64,000 nucleotides of DNA from Hansschlegelia plantiphila (GTDB lineage Bacteria; Pseudomonadota; Alphaproteobacteria; Rhizobiales; Methylopilaceae). Position numbers and translations under genes: made by a program. Below are positions 34,302 to 43,225 of the stretch, piece after piece (the first letter of the stretch is position 1; every line of letters starts with the position of its first letter). Below the pieces are notes generated by a model. The model did no database searches. It saw nothing but the letters and a program-made list of their open reading frames with translations, and was not told the origin of the DNA. The stretch covers positions 226,979-290,978 of the forward strand of contig NZ_BSFI01000007.1 in NCBI RefSeq assembly GCF_027922265.1. Direction: 5' to 3'.

Positions 34302-36194
34302 ATGTCGATGGATTATATTTCAGCTTACAAGACGTCTCTCGCTGATCCCGAAGGTTTCTGGCTGAACGCGGCGCAGGCGATCGATTGGTTCGAGCCGCCG
34401 ACGCGCGCCTTCGCTCCGGAGCTGGGCGTCTATGGCCGCTGGTTCCCGGACGGCGTCGTCAACGCCTGCCACGTCATGCTGGACAGCCATGTCGCCGGCG
34501 GGCGGGGCGACCGCACGGCGCTGATCTACGACAGCCCGGTCACAGGGACCAAGCGAACCTACAGCTATGCGCAACTGCTGACCAAGGTCTCCCGTTTCGC
34601 CGCAGTGCTGTCTGATCTTGGAGTGGGGAAGGGCGACCGCGTCGTCATCTACATGCCGATGGTCCCCGAGGCGCTGATCGGGATCTACGCCTGCAACCGA
34701 TTGGGCGCGATCCACTCCGTCGTTTTCGGCGGGTTCGCGGCGAACGAACTCGCCAAGCGCATCGACGACGCGGCGCCCAAGGTGATCCTCACCGCCTCCT
34801 GCGGGATCGAGCCGACCCGCAAGGTCGCCTACAAGCCGCTGCTCGACCAGGCGATCGCGATGTCGGCCTGCCCGCCGGACGCCGTGATCGTGCTGCAGCG
34901 GCCGGAGCTCAAGGCCGAGATGATCCCCGGCCAGGACCACGACTGGGCGGGCCTGGTCGAGGCGGCCAAAGGGCGCGGTACGCCGTGCGCGCGGATGAAG
35001 GCGACGGACCCACTCTACATTCTCTACACCTCCGGCACCACCGGCACGCCGAAGGGCGTGGTGCGCGACACAGGCGGCTACCTCGTCGCGCTCGCGTGGT
35101 CGATGGGCGCGCTCTACGGGATCAAGCCGGGCGAGACCTTCTTCTGCGCCTCAGACATCGGCTGGGTGGTTGGCCATTCCTACATCGTCTATGCGCCGCT
35201 GATCGTCGGCTGCACGACAATCCTCTACGAGGGCAAGCCGGTCGGCACGCCCGACGCCGGCGCCTTCTGGCGCGTGGCGGCGGAGCATAAGGCGGCGGCG
35301 CTGTTCACCGCGCCGACCGCGATCCGCGCCGTCAAGAAGGAGGATCCGCGAGGCGAGAAGTTCGCGACCTACGACCTCTCGCATTTCCGTGCGCTGTTCC
35401 TCGCCGGCGAACGGGCCGACCCCGCCACGCTCGAGTGGGCGGAAGGCCTTCTGAAGACGCCGGTGATCGACCATTGCTGGCAGACCGAAACCGGCTGGGC
35501 CATCGTCGCGAACCCGCTCGGTCTCGGCGCGCTCCCAGTCAAGCATGGCTCGCCGACCGTTCCCATGCCGGGCTATGACGTCCGCGTGCTGGACGACGCC
35601 GGCCATCCCGTTCCGGCGGGAACGCTCGGCAACATCGTCATCCGACTGCCGCTGCCGCCGGGCTGCCTGCCGACGCTCTGGAACGACGAGGCGCGCTTTC
35701 GCAAAGGCTATCTCGAAGGCTTCCCCGGCTACTACCAGACCTCGGACGCCGGCTTCATCGACGAGGATGGCTACGTCTTCTTCATGGCGCGCACCGACGA
35801 CATCATCAACGTCGCGGGGCACCGTCTGTCGACGGGCGGCATGGAGGAGGCGATCGCCTCGCATCCGGACGTCGCGGAATGCGCGGTGGTCGGCGTCGCC
35901 GACGCGATCAAGGGCCAGAGCCCGGTGGGCTTCGTGGTGCTGAAGTCGGGGGTGTCGCGCACGGAAGCCGAGATCGAGCGCGAGATCGTGGCGTTGGTCC
36001 GCGAGCGCGTCGGTCCCGTCGCCGCGTTCAAGATGGCGCTCACCGTGGCCCGGCTGCCGAAGACCCGCTCCGGCAAGATCCTGCGCGGCACGATGCAGAA
36101 GATCGCCGACGGCGAGGACTGGACGATGCCGGCGACGATCGAGGATCCGGCGGTCCTCGATGAGATCGGCGGGGCGTTGGCGGGGCGGAAGTGA
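34302..36194 (+). CDS. prpE: Propionyl-CoA synthetase
   Basis: ATP-dependent activation of propionate to propionyl-CoA (AMP-forming). 630 residues of the acetyl-CoA-synthetase family: HVAGGRGDRTALIYDSPVTG, VIYMPMVPEALIGIYACNRL, the P-loop-like YILYTSGTTGTPKGVVRD, ASDIGWVVGHSYIVYAPL, DHCWQTETGW, YYQTSDAGFIDEDGYVFFMA and the acylatable Lys in PKTRSGKILRGTM (about 591). SDIGWVVGHSYIVYAPL and the short N-terminus favour PrpE over Acs. No methylcitrate or methylmalonyl pathway genes adjoin; propionyl-CoA may feed the ethylmalonyl or methylmalonyl route elsewhere. Confidence 0.92.
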   Translation: MSMDYISAYKTSLADPEGFWLNAAQAIDWFEPPTRAFAPELGVYGRWFPDGVVNACHVMLDSHVAGGRGDRTALIYDSPVTGTKRTYSYAQLLTKVSRFAAVLSDLGVGKGDRVVIYMPMVPEALIGIYACNRLGAIHSVVFGGFAANELAKRIDDAAPKVILTASCGIEPTRKVAYKPLLDQAIAMSACPPDAVIVLQRPELKAEMIPGQDHDWAGLVEAAKGRGTPCARMKATDPLYILYTSGTTGTPKGVVRDTGGYLVALAWSMGALYGIKPGETFFCASDIGWVVGHSYIVYAPLIVGCTTILYEGKPVGTPDAGAFWRVAAEHKAAALFTAPTAIRAVKKEDPRGEKFATYDLSHFRALFLAGERADPATLEWAEGLLKTPVIDHCWQTETGWAIVANPLGLGALPVKHGSPTVPMPGYDVRVLDDAGHPVPAGTLGNIVIRLPLPPGCLPTLWNDEARFRKGYLEGFPGYYQTSDAGFIDEDGYVFFMARTDDIINVAGHRLSTGGMEEAIASHPDVAECAVVGVADAIKGQSPVGFVVLKSGVSRTEAEIEREIVALVRERVGPVAAFKMALTVARLPKTRSGKILRGTMQKIADGEDWTMPATIEDPAVLDEIGGALAGRK

Positions 36195-36255
36195 CGGCCG
36201 CAGCGGGCGGCCGTCCAGCATCAGGAATGGGTGACGTCGGACGCGCGGCGACGCC

Positions 36256-36951
36256 TCAGCGGCGGTCGTCGTCGCCGTCGTCGTCCTCGTCGTCCCGCTT
36301 CAGCTGCTTGAGCTTGGCGAACACGCTCTGAACGTCGAGTTCGCGCTCCGGCTCGCCCGTGGTGATCTCGGTCGGCAGCAGCGTGTCGACCTCGGCCTCT
36401 TCCTTGTGAAGCACGGCGTCCGGGTTCGCCTTGGCGCCCTTCGCCACCTCCATGTCGAGGTCGATCTGCGAGCAGAGGCCCAGGGTCACGGGGTCGGAGG
36501 GCGTCAGGTTCTGCGCGTTCCAGTGGGTGCGATCGCGGATCGCGGCGATCGTCGTCTTGGTGGTGCCGACGAGGCGCATGATCGCGCTGTCCTTCAGCTC
36601 AGGATGGTTCCGGACCAGCCAGAGGATGGCGTTCGGACGGTCCTGGCGGCGCGAGACCGGCGTGTAGCGCGGCCCCTTGCGCGGCTTCATCGGCGGAAGG
36701 CGGACTTTGGAGACCGCGAGCTGCAGGCGATAATTCTCGTTGTTCTGGCCGCGCTCGATCTCCTCGCGGGTGATCTGTCCCGACGTGATCGGATCGAGGC
36801 CGCGAATGCCCTGGTCGGCCTCGCCGTCGGCGATGGCTTTCACCTCGAGCTCGTGGAGCTTGCAGAAATCGGCGACCTGCGAGAACGACAACGAGGTGTT
36901 TTCGACGAGCCAGACCGCGGTCGCTTTCGGCATCAGCGGCGCGTTGGACAT
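36256..36951 (-). CDS. trcR: TrcR/DUF1013 cell-cycle transcriptional regulator
   Basis: A 231-residue alphaproteobacterial protein of the DUF1013 family, named TrcR for its link to cell-cycle transcription. It begins LMPKATAVWLVENTSLSFSQ, a helix-turn-helix-like region, continues IRGLDPITSGQITREEIERG and RPNAILWLVRNHPELKDSAI, where a second helix-turn-helix-like unit reads IMRLVGTTKTTIAAIRDRTH, and ends in an acidic tail (DDEDDDGDDDRR). Start 36951 (MSNAPLMPK) has GAGGAG about 12 nt upstream; the longer frame beyond it is unconserved. Its expected role is DNA binding with RNA polymerase; the evidence here is family-based. Confidence 0.9.
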   Translation of the reverse strand: MSNAPLMPKATAVWLVENTSLSFSQVADFCKLHELEVKAIADGEADQGIRGLDPITSGQITREEIERGQNNENYRLQLAVSKVRLPPMKPRKGPRYTPVSRRQDRPNAILWLVRNHPELKDSAIMRLVGTTKTTIAAIRDRTHWNAQNLTPSDPVTLGLCSQIDLDMEVAKGAKANPDAVLHKEEAEVDTLLPTEITTGEPERELDVQSVFAKLKQLKRDDEDDDGDDDRR

Positions 36952-37166
36952 GGTGCAAAACTCCTCTCGCTCTGCCGCCGCGTCTGCGGCGGAGCCCTGA
37001 CCGAAATATCGATGACGGGATAGGGATCGATATAGAGCCTCCGGAAGGCGGGCGCAACGGACGCGGAGTCCTGTCCCGAACAAGGACGGCGAAAGGCCGG
37101 CTTGCGGGCGGGCGTCCCCTTGCGGCACGCTGCGGCGTGCGCGGACGTGGATTGAGGAGGCTTCCG

Positions 37167-37367
37167 ATGGCGGTTTTCGACGAGGACGCCGGCGCGGCTC
37201 CGGCGCGCCGGACGGCCCACGAAATCGGACAGGAGCTCTCGGCGCTCTCCGTCGAGGAGCTCGGCCATCGCATCGCATTGCTGAAGGAGGAGATCCTCCG
37301 CCTCGAGCGCGAGGCTTCGGCGAAGTCGGCGCAGATGAGCGCGGCCGACCTGCTGTTCAGGCGCTGA
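37167..37367 (+). CDS. DUF1192 family protein
   Basis: A 66-residue protein with the DUF1192 pattern: short acidic N-terminus (MAVFDEDAG), HEIGQELSALSVEELGHRI, a coiled coil LLKEEILRLEREASAKSAQ and the end SAADLLFRR. GAGGAGG lies 7-13 nt before the ATG. The family is small, alphaproteobacterial and uncharacterised. It is next to DUF1465 and divergent from trcR, an arrangement I recall from other Hyphomicrobiales. Confidence 0.85.
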   Translation: MAVFDEDAGAAPARRTAHEIGQELSALSVEELGHRIALLKEEILRLEREASAKSAQMSAADLLFRR

Positions 37368-37682
37368 GGTCGAAGCCCGCGGCGATCAGGCGGTCGTTAC
37401 TCGCGGCGGTCTCATTAGCCGTTCAGGGCCATTCGCCGGGATATTCAGGACGCCAGGGTTCAGCGGTCTCGCGGCACTGTGATCGAGGTGCACGCGTCGT
37501 CGCCTGTTCGACGGCCTCGACGGTCGGCCTCCTTCTGGTCTTAAGCTTTCGGTAACCTCGCGGTCAGTCATGCGTGGGGATGCGCGGGGGTGGTCCACCG
37601 TTTGCCACCATCCCAGCGTTGATGCGAAACTTGGCCGCCGGTATCAGGTCGATGCCGCGGGCGTTCCAGAGGTGTGCGAGAC
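37368..37682. other. 315-bp intergenic region, no gene seen
   Basis: Between DUF1192 and DUF1465. No frame here has a ribosome site with family-like sequence, and no tRNA or obvious terminator is visible. The segment CTTAAGCTTTCGGTAACC around 37540-37557 is locally AT-richer and could hold a promoter for DUF1465. Confidence 0.5.
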
Positions 37683-38207
37683 ATGACGGACAGGAGCGTG
37701 AAGGCCGAGGCGGACGCGGTGTCGTTCGGCGCCCGTCTCGTCGGCTCGGCGGGGTTCACCTCCCTGTTCCGCGAAGGCATGGGTCTGGTCGAGGAGACGG
37801 CGGCCTATCTCGACGGCGACGGCCGCACCGAATCGCGCAAGCTCGGCCGTCCGGAGTCGATCGCCTACGCCACCGAGAGCATGCGTCTGACGACCCGGCT
37901 GATGCAGATCGCGTCCTGGCTGCTTGTCCAGCGCGCGGTCAATGAGGGCGAGATGTCGTTCGATCAGGCGCGCGACGAGAAGCAGAAGGTGCGGCTCACG
38001 CCGATCGCCTCGACGCTTGCGCCCGATATCTTCACCCGCCTGCCTGATAGGCTCCGGGATCTGGTCGAGCGCACCGGTCGCCTCCAGGAGCGCGTTCAGA
38101 TTCTCGACAGCCAGCTCGACGGCAAGGCCACGCCCGAGCAGATGGTCGGCAACCCGCTCGAGGGCCAGATGGAGCTGCTGCGCCAGGCGTTCGGCGCCGG
38201 GCGCTGA
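37683..38207 (+). CDS. DUF1465 family protein
   Basis: A 174-residue, mostly helical cytosolic protein with the DUF1465 landmarks SFGARLVGSAGFTSLFREGM, YLDGDGRTESRKLGR, YATESMRLTTRLMQIASWLL, ERVQILDSQLDG and a C-terminal GQMELLRQAFGAG. The family is nearly confined to Alphaproteobacteria and its biochemical function is not established to my knowledge. ATG 37683 is chosen; GTG 37674 would add three residues. It is convergent with rpmE, whose terminator lies in the shared 3' region. Confidence 0.88.
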   Translation: MTDRSVKAEADAVSFGARLVGSAGFTSLFREGMGLVEETAAYLDGDGRTESRKLGRPESIAYATESMRLTTRLMQIASWLLVQRAVNEGEMSFDQARDEKQKVRLTPIASTLAPDIFTRLPDRLRDLVERTGRLQERVQILDSQLDGKATPEQMVGNPLEGQMELLRQAFGAGR

Positions 38208-38243
38208 GAGTCTGACGGGAAGCGCCGCTTCAACGCACAAACG

Positions 38244-38267
38244 AAAACCCCGGCCGCAGGGCCGGGG
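38244..38267 (-). terminator. Rho-independent terminator of rpmE
   Basis: CCCCGGCC (38248-38255) and GGCCGGGG (38260-38267) form a perfect 8-bp stem with a four-base loop. On the minus strand it is followed by a TTTT run (38247-38244). It lies 56 bp beyond the rpmE stop and also sits between the convergent DUF1465 and rpmE genes. Confidence 0.8.
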
Positions 38268-38322
38268 ATCAGCTTCGGAAGCTTTGCTGGCGCGCGGAGG
38301 GCTTTCTACCCGCCGTCGCCCC

Positions 38323-38556
38323 TCAGTTCGTCTTCGAGACGCTCAGACCGCCGAAGCGCTTGTTGAAGCGCGACAGGCGACCGCCGCGGTCGGTCAGCTG
38401 GGCCGAGCCGCCGGTCCACGCCGGATGGGTCTTCGGGTCGATGTCGAGCTGAAGGGTGTCGCCTTCCTTGCCCCAGGTGGAGCGGGTCTCGTACTCGGTC
38501 CCGTCGGTCATCAAGACCTTGATCGTGTGGTAGTTCGGGTGGATGTCGGCCTTCAT
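38323..38556 (-). CDS. rpmE: 50S ribosomal protein L31 (bL31)
   Basis: A 77-residue ribosomal protein that bridges the subunits near the central protuberance. It begins [19 protein letters not shown] and ends [12 protein letters not shown]. The zinc-binding Cys set of C+ forms is absent (no Cys in the chain), so this is the C-minus form. [13 protein letters not shown] and [18 protein letters not shown] are characteristic. Start 38556 is fixed by the family N-terminus. It has its own downstream terminator and a 251-bp divergent region shared with the ABC exporter gene. Confidence 0.96.
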   Translation of the reverse strand: MKADIHPNYHTIKVLMTDGTEYETRSTWGKEGDTLQLDIDPKTHPAWTGGSAQLTDRGGRLSRFNKRFGGLSVSKTN

Positions 38557-38807
38557 GGTCGTCTCTATCGGTTGCGCGCGGCGTAGCCCGCGGCGCCTCA
38601 CGGAATTGGCGATGGCTTCAAGCGGCCAGCCTATAACGCAAAGCCCCGCCACGAACAACCGTGCTCACGCGGAGCTTCGACGCGTAAGGCGCTGGGCGGC
38701 GGCCGAAGCCATGCGCGCCGACGCGCCGCGGCGTCAGGGCTTGTCCTGCAGGGCCTCAGGGGCCATTACCTCCCCCATGTCTGGAACGACCCCAAAGAAG
38801 GTTGCCG

Positions 38808-40634
38808 ATGGCGCGTCGCCCTGCCGCTGTTGAATCAGGCGCTGCGGCCGCGCCGCCGACGCGGTCGCTCAGGCCGCTCGCCGCGCTTCGCCCGTATGCG
38901 TTCGCCCACAAGGGCCGGCTGGCGGGCGCGTTCGTCGCCCTCGTCGTCGCCTCGGCTGCGACGCTGGCGATCCCGGTCGCCGTCCGCAGGCTGATCGATT
39001 TCGGCTTCTCCAACAGCCATCGCGGCATGGTCGACGAGTATTTCGGCGCCATGCTCAGCGTGGTGTTCGTGCTCGCAGTGGCGAGCGCCTGCCGCTACTG
39101 GTTCGTCACGACGCTTGGCGAGCGGGTCGTGGCGGACCTCAGGACCGCGGTGTTCGCGCATCTGACGCGGCTCACGCCGTCCTTCTACGACTCGGCGCGT
39201 TCCGGCGAGATCGTCTCGCGGCTGACCGCCGACACCACCCAGATCAAGTCCGCCTTCGGCGTCACGGCGTCCCAGGCGCTGCGCAACCTGTTCCTGTTTC
39301 TCGGCGCCGCGGCGATGATGGCGGTGACGAGCCCGAAACTGTCTCTGATGGTGCTGGGAGCGATCCCGGCTATCGTGCTGCCGCTGTTCGCGTTCGGCCG
39401 CTCCGTCCGCCGCCGCTCGCGCGCCGCGCAGGATACGCTCGCCGAGGCTTCAGCGCTTGCCGGCGAGGCGATCGGCTCGATGCGCGGCGTGCAGGCGTTC
39501 AATGGCGAGCGGGGCCTCGTCCGGCGCTTCTCCGCCGTGGTCGAGAGCGCCTACGACGCGGCGCAAAGCTCGATCACCGCGCGCGCGTTGCTGACCGGCA
39601 TCGGGATATTCCTGGTGTTCGCGAGCGTCGTCGCCGTGCTCTGGTACGGGACGACCGGCGTGCTGTCGGGCGAGATGTCTGCGGGGACGCTCGGCCAGTT
39701 CGTGCTCTATGCGGTGTTCTCAGCGGCGGCGATCGGCGAGCTCTCCAACGTGTGGGGCGAGATTTCGCAGGCCGCCGGCTCCGCGGAACGCCTGAACGAA
39801 TTGCTGCGCACGGCGCCGAGCGTCGCCGAGCCCGCGTCGCCGCGCAGCCTGCCGGCTCCGCCGCGTGGCGCGCTCGCCTTCGAGAACGTGACGTTCGCCT
39901 ATCCGGCTGAACCCTCGACGACGGTCCTCAATGGCGTGAGCCTTTCGGTCGCGCCCGGCGAGACCGTCGCCATCGTCGGGCCGTCCGGCGCGGGCAAGAG
40001 CACGCTGTTCCACCTCGCGCTGCGTTTCTACGACCCGACCGCCGGCCGCGTGACGATGGACGGCGTCGACATCAGGCTGACCACGCTCGAGGAGGCGCGC
40101 TCGCGCGTCGCCCTGGTGCCGCAGGATCCGGTGGTGTTCGCGGCGAGCGTCCGCGACAACATCCGCCTCGGCCGCGAAGAGGCGAGCGACGCGGAGGTCG
40201 AGGCCGCTGCGAAGCTCGCCGGCGCCGAGCGGTTCATCGCGTCGCTCCCGCAGGGCTACGACACCATCCTCGGCGAACGCGGCGTGACGCTCTCCGGCGG
40301 CCAACGCCAGCGCGTCGCGGTCGCGCGCGCCCTGTTGCGGGATGCGGCCGTCCTGCTGCTCGACGAGGCGACCTCCGCGCTCGACGCCGAGAGCGAGACG
40401 CTGGTGCAGGAAGCGCTTGCGGCGACGCGCGCCGGCCGCACCACGATCGTCATCGCCCACCGCCTTGCGACGGTGCTGGCCGCCGATCGCATCGTCGTTG
40501 TCGAGGGGGGACGGATCGTCGAGGAGGGCTCGCATGCCGAACTCGTCGCACGCCGCGGACTCTACGCCCGGCTCGCGGAGCTTCAGTTCGGCCGTCACGA
40601 CGGGCCGCGCCGCATGGAGATCGTGGCGGGGTAA
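38808..40634 (+). CDS. ABC exporter, MsbA-related half-transporter
   Basis: A 608-residue fused exporter. The N-terminal membrane domain holds six helices (residues about 30-310) with coupling helices (RSGEIVSRLTADTTQIKSAF). The nucleotide-binding domain has Walker A GPSGAGKST (about 390-398), Q-loop LVPQDPVVFA, signature TLSGGQRQRVA (about 493-503), Walker B VLLLDEATSALD and the switch His in IVIAHRLATVL, so ATPase residues are all intact. The sequence matches the TIGR02204-type MsbA-related family and would work as a homodimer exporting lipid or drug-like molecules. AAGAAGG precedes ATG 38808. A GNAT gene follows after 5 nt. Confidence 0.92.
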   Translation: MARRPAAVESGAAAAPPTRSLRPLAALRPYAFAHKGRLAGAFVALVVASAATLAIPVAVRRLIDFGFSNSHRGMVDEYFGAMLSVVFVLAVASACRYWFVTTLGERVVADLRTAVFAHLTRLTPSFYDSARSGEIVSRLTADTTQIKSAFGVTASQALRNLFLFLGAAAMMAVTSPKLSLMVLGAIPAIVLPLFAFGRSVRRRSRAAQDTLAEASALAGEAIGSMRGVQAFNGERGLVRRFSAVVESAYDAAQSSITARALLTGIGIFLVFASVVAVLWYGTTGVLSGEMSAGTLGQFVLYAVFSAAAIGELSNVWGEISQAAGSAERLNELLRTAPSVAEPASPRSLPAPPRGALAFENVTFAYPAEPSTTVLNGVSLSVAPGETVAIVGPSGAGKSTLFHLALRFYDPTAGRVTMDGVDIRLTTLEEARSRVALVPQDPVVFAASVRDNIRLGREEASDAEVEAAAKLAGAERFIASLPQGYDTILGERGVTLSGGQRQRVAVARALLRDAAVLLLDEATSALDAESETLVQEALAATRAGRTTIVIAHRLATVLAADRIVVVEGGRIVEEGSHAELVARRGLYARLAELQFGRHDGPRRMEIVAG

Positions 40635-40639
40635 GCGCT

Positions 40640-41077
40640 GTGGCGCTTCAGATCGTTCTTGCCGACCCACCTGCCCAGGAAGACCGTGACGCGATCGTCC
40701 GGCCGCTGGTCGCCTTCAACACCGAGAGTTTCGGGCCGTCCGGCTTTCGCCAGATCGCCCTGCTGCTGCGCGATCCCGAGACCGGCGAGAGCGTCGGCGG
40801 GCTATGGGCGAAGGCGAGCTTCGGCTGGCTCTATGTCGAGCTGCTGGTCGTCCCCGAAGGCGCACGGCGGGGAGGTCTCGGCTCCGCTTTGATGCTAAGA
40901 GCGGAAGACGAGGCGAGACGTCTCGGATGCCGCGGCCTTTGGGTCGACTGCTTCGGACCGATGCGCGGATTCTACGAGAAAGCGGGCTACGAGGCCTTCG
41001 GCGCGATCCCGGATCATCCCGAGGGCGTCGAGCGGGTTTTCTTGAGGAAGCCGCTGCTACCGCTCGGTCAGTTTTAG
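40640..41077 (+). CDS. GNAT-family N-acetyltransferase
   Basis: A 145-residue acetyl-CoA-dependent acetyltransferase. The core is visible: GGLWAKASFGWLYVELLVVP (beta 4), the acetyl-CoA loop EGARRGGLGSALMLRAEDEA (Q/R-x-x-G-x-A variant), GLWVDCFGPMRGFYEKAGY and FGAIPDHPEG. GTG 40640 lies 5 nt after the ABC stop, so the two are probably co-transcribed. Its 3' end overlaps by 21 bp the end of the convergent OmpA/MotB-like gene. Substrate unknown. Confidence 0.85.
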   Translation: MALQIVLADPPAQEDRDAIVRPLVAFNTESFGPSGFRQIALLLRDPETGESVGGLWAKASFGWLYVELLVVPEGARRGGLGSALMLRAEDEARRLGCRGLWVDCFGPMRGFYEKAGYEAFGAIPDHPEGVERVFLRKPLLPLGQF

Positions 41078-42079
41078 CTCGATCCGGCGGTTCTTCTTGT
41101 AGGCGTCCTCGGTCTGGGCCGTATCGAGCGGCTGGAACTCGCCGAAGCCGGCGGCGACCAGCCGCTGCGGGGGGACGCCCTTCGACACGAGATACTGCAC
41201 CACCGCGATCGCGCGCGCCGACGACAGCGACCAGTTTGACGGGAACGCCCCGCGCGTCGGGCGGATGTCGGTATGGCCGTCGACGCGCATCACCCAGTTG
41301 ATGTCGGGCGGGATCTCGGCCGCGAGTTCGATCAGCGCCGCCGCGATCTTGTCGAGCTCGGGCTTGGCGGCCTCATTGAGCTCGGCTTGTCCGACGTCGA
41401 ACAGCACCTCTGACTGGAACACGAAGCGGTCGCCGACGACCCGCACGTCCGGCCGGTCGGCGAGGATCTCGCGCAAGCGCCCGAAGAAGTCGGAGCGGTA
41501 ACGCGACAGTTCCTGAACACGCTGGGCGAGCGCCACATTGAGGCGCGAGCCGAGGTCGGCGATCTTCGCCGAGCTCTCGCGATCGCGCGCTTCGGATGCG
41601 TTGAGCGCGTCCTCCAGAGCCGCGATCTGGCGGCGCAGCGCGGCAATCTGCTGGTTGAGGAGCTCGATCTGGCTGAGCGCGCGGCCGGTGACCTCCTTCT
41701 CTTGATCGAGCTGGGCCGTGAGCGCCGCCGTCCTGCCGCCCTCCGCGTCGGCGCGGGCCGCCCCGCTTTCGGCCTCCGCCTTCAACCTGTCGCGTTCGGC
41801 CTGCGTGGTCGCGAGGTTGGCCTGCAGGCTCGAGAGCTCGTCCTTGCTGGAGCGCGTCGTGGCGCGTTCGAGCGCCAGCAGCTCCGTCAGCTCCGCGATC
41901 TGAGCGTTGAGGCGCTGCATCGCCGTGTCCTTGCCGGAAACCTCGCGGCCGAGCAGGAACTGCGCGATCATGAAGACGGTCAGCAGGAAGATGATGACGA
42001 GCAGCAGCGTCGACAGCGCGTCGACGAAGCCTGGCCAGTAGTCGACCGAGCGGTACCGCCGCCGTCCGCTCAGCGCCAT
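41057..42079 (-). CDS. MotB/OmpA-like peptidoglycan-binding protein with coiled coil
   Basis: A 340-residue inner-membrane-anchored protein. One helix near residues 15-40 (FVDALSTLLLVIIFLLTVFM, the MotB-type plug/anchor) is followed by a long coiled coil (about 45-185, Ala/Gln/Glu/Arg-rich) and a C-terminal OmpA domain with VLFDVGQAELNEAAKPELD, VDGHTDIRPTRG, NWSLSSARAIAVVQYL and NRRIELKLTE. This matches ExbB/MotA-partner proteins in which the OmpA domain binds peptidoglycan. It is preceded at 16 nt by the MotA-like gene, so the two form a stator-like pair distinct from flagellar MotAB. Confidence 0.88.
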   Translation of the reverse strand: MALSGRRRYRSVDYWPGFVDALSTLLLVIIFLLTVFMIAQFLLGREVSGKDTAMQRLNAQIAELTELLALERATTRSSKDELSSLQANLATTQAERDRLKAEAESGAARADAEGGRTAALTAQLDQEKEVTGRALSQIELLNQQIAALRRQIAALEDALNASEARDRESSAKIADLGSRLNVALAQRVQELSRYRSDFFGRLREILADRPDVRVVGDRFVFQSEVLFDVGQAELNEAAKPELDKIAAALIELAAEIPPDINWVMRVDGHTDIRPTRGAFPSNWSLSSARAIAVVQYLVSKGVPPQRLVAAGFGEFQPLDTAQTEDAYKKNRRIELKLTER

Positions 42080-42095
42080 GGCGGCCGCCGCTCCG

Positions 42096-43106
42096 TCACT
42101 GGTCGGCCTGCTGGCGGCTCGCGAGCACGCGTTCGAGCAGCGCCTTGATCTCGTTCTGCTGGCTGGATTGCGCCTCGACCCAGTCACGGATCATCTGCTG
42201 CTCGGAGCGCATGTGCTTGACCAGTCCCTGAATGCCTTCCGCGAGATGAGCGGTCGCCCTGGTCGCCGACTTGGAGCCGGGCTCCGACATGATCGCCGAG
42301 AGCCGCTCGATCGCCGCCGCGAGCTGCGGCGAGGCGTCGGCGGTCGCAAGGCCCTGCCGGGCGTCGTCCTCGATGAGGTCGTCGTCGGCCGACACGATCG
42401 CCGCCAGCCAGTCCTCCAGCTCGTTATGGAAGCGGTTCTGGGCCTGCCCGGCCTGCAGGTCGAGGAAGCCGAGGATGAGAGAGCCAGAGAGGCCGAACAG
42501 CGAAGCGGAGAACGACGTGCCCATGCCCGCGAGCGGGCCAGCGAGACCCGACTTCAGCTCCTCGAACAGCACGCCGGTGTCCTGCGTTCCGCTGCCGCCA
42601 AGCGTCGATATCACGTTCGAGATCGAGCCCACCGTCTCCAGCAGGCCCCAGAAGGTGCCGAGCAGGCCGAGGAAGACGAGAAGCCCGGTGAGATAGCGGC
42701 CGATCTCGCGCGCCTCGTCGAGCCGCGTCGCGATAGAATCCAGAATCGAGCTCATCAACGGCGCGCCGATGGGGACGACGCCAAGACGGTCGCCGAGCAG
42801 GGACGCCATCGGGGCCAACAGCTTCGGCTGTTCGCGCAGCGCGAGCCCAGGCTCCGACATGCGGAAGCCGTTCACCCAGCGCACTTCGGGAAACAGCCGG
42901 ATCACCTGGCGGAACGAGAGCAGCACGCCGATGATGAGCACGGCGAAGATAAGCCCGTTCAGCCCGGGATTGGAGACGAAGGCCTTCCTGATCTGCTGGT
43001 TCAGGATCAGCGCCACGAAGGCCGCAAGCGCGAGAAAGATCAGCATCCGAAGCAGGAAAACCCGGGGCGACGACAGCTTGTAGGGATCGAGCTCGGAAAA
43101 GGTCAT
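42096..43106 (-). CDS. MotA/TolQ/ExbB-like proton-channel protein
   Basis: A 336-residue integral membrane protein. Hydrophobic segments lie near residues 18-38 (RMLIFLALAAFVALIL), 48-68 (GLIFAVLIIGVLLSF), 145-168 (YLTGLLVFLGLLGTFWGLLE) and 190-220 (GMGTSFSASLFGLSGSLILG). The LGLLGTFWGL and MGTSFSASLFGL stretches are the conserved channel helices of the MotA/TolQ/ExbB family. The C-terminal soluble part is helical and includes LEDWLAAIVSADDD. With the OmpA-type partner it probably powers an envelope process by proton motive force. No flagellar genes are present, so the driven machine is unknown. Confidence 0.86.
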   Translation of the reverse strand: MTFSELDPYKLSSPRVFLLRMLIFLALAAFVALILNQQIRKAFVSNPGLNGLIFAVLIIGVLLSFRQVIRLFPEVRWVNGFRMSEPGLALREQPKLLAPMASLLGDRLGVVPIGAPLMSSILDSIATRLDEAREIGRYLTGLLVFLGLLGTFWGLLETVGSISNVISTLGGSGTQDTGVLFEELKSGLAGPLAGMGTSFSASLFGLSGSLILGFLDLQAGQAQNRFHNELEDWLAAIVSADDDLIEDDARQGLATADASPQLAAAIERLSAIMSEPGSKSATRATAHLAEGIQGLVKHMRSEQQMIRDWVEAQSSQQNEIKALLERVLASRQQADQ

Positions 43107-43225
43107 CAGACGCCGGCGGGTTGCGAGCCGTGGAACGGCCAAATTTACACCACGCTTTCAGGCGTCAAGAAAGTGCGGTCGGGCGACACTGCGATGGAGA
43201 AAGCGTGGACCCGCGCCGCGAAGCG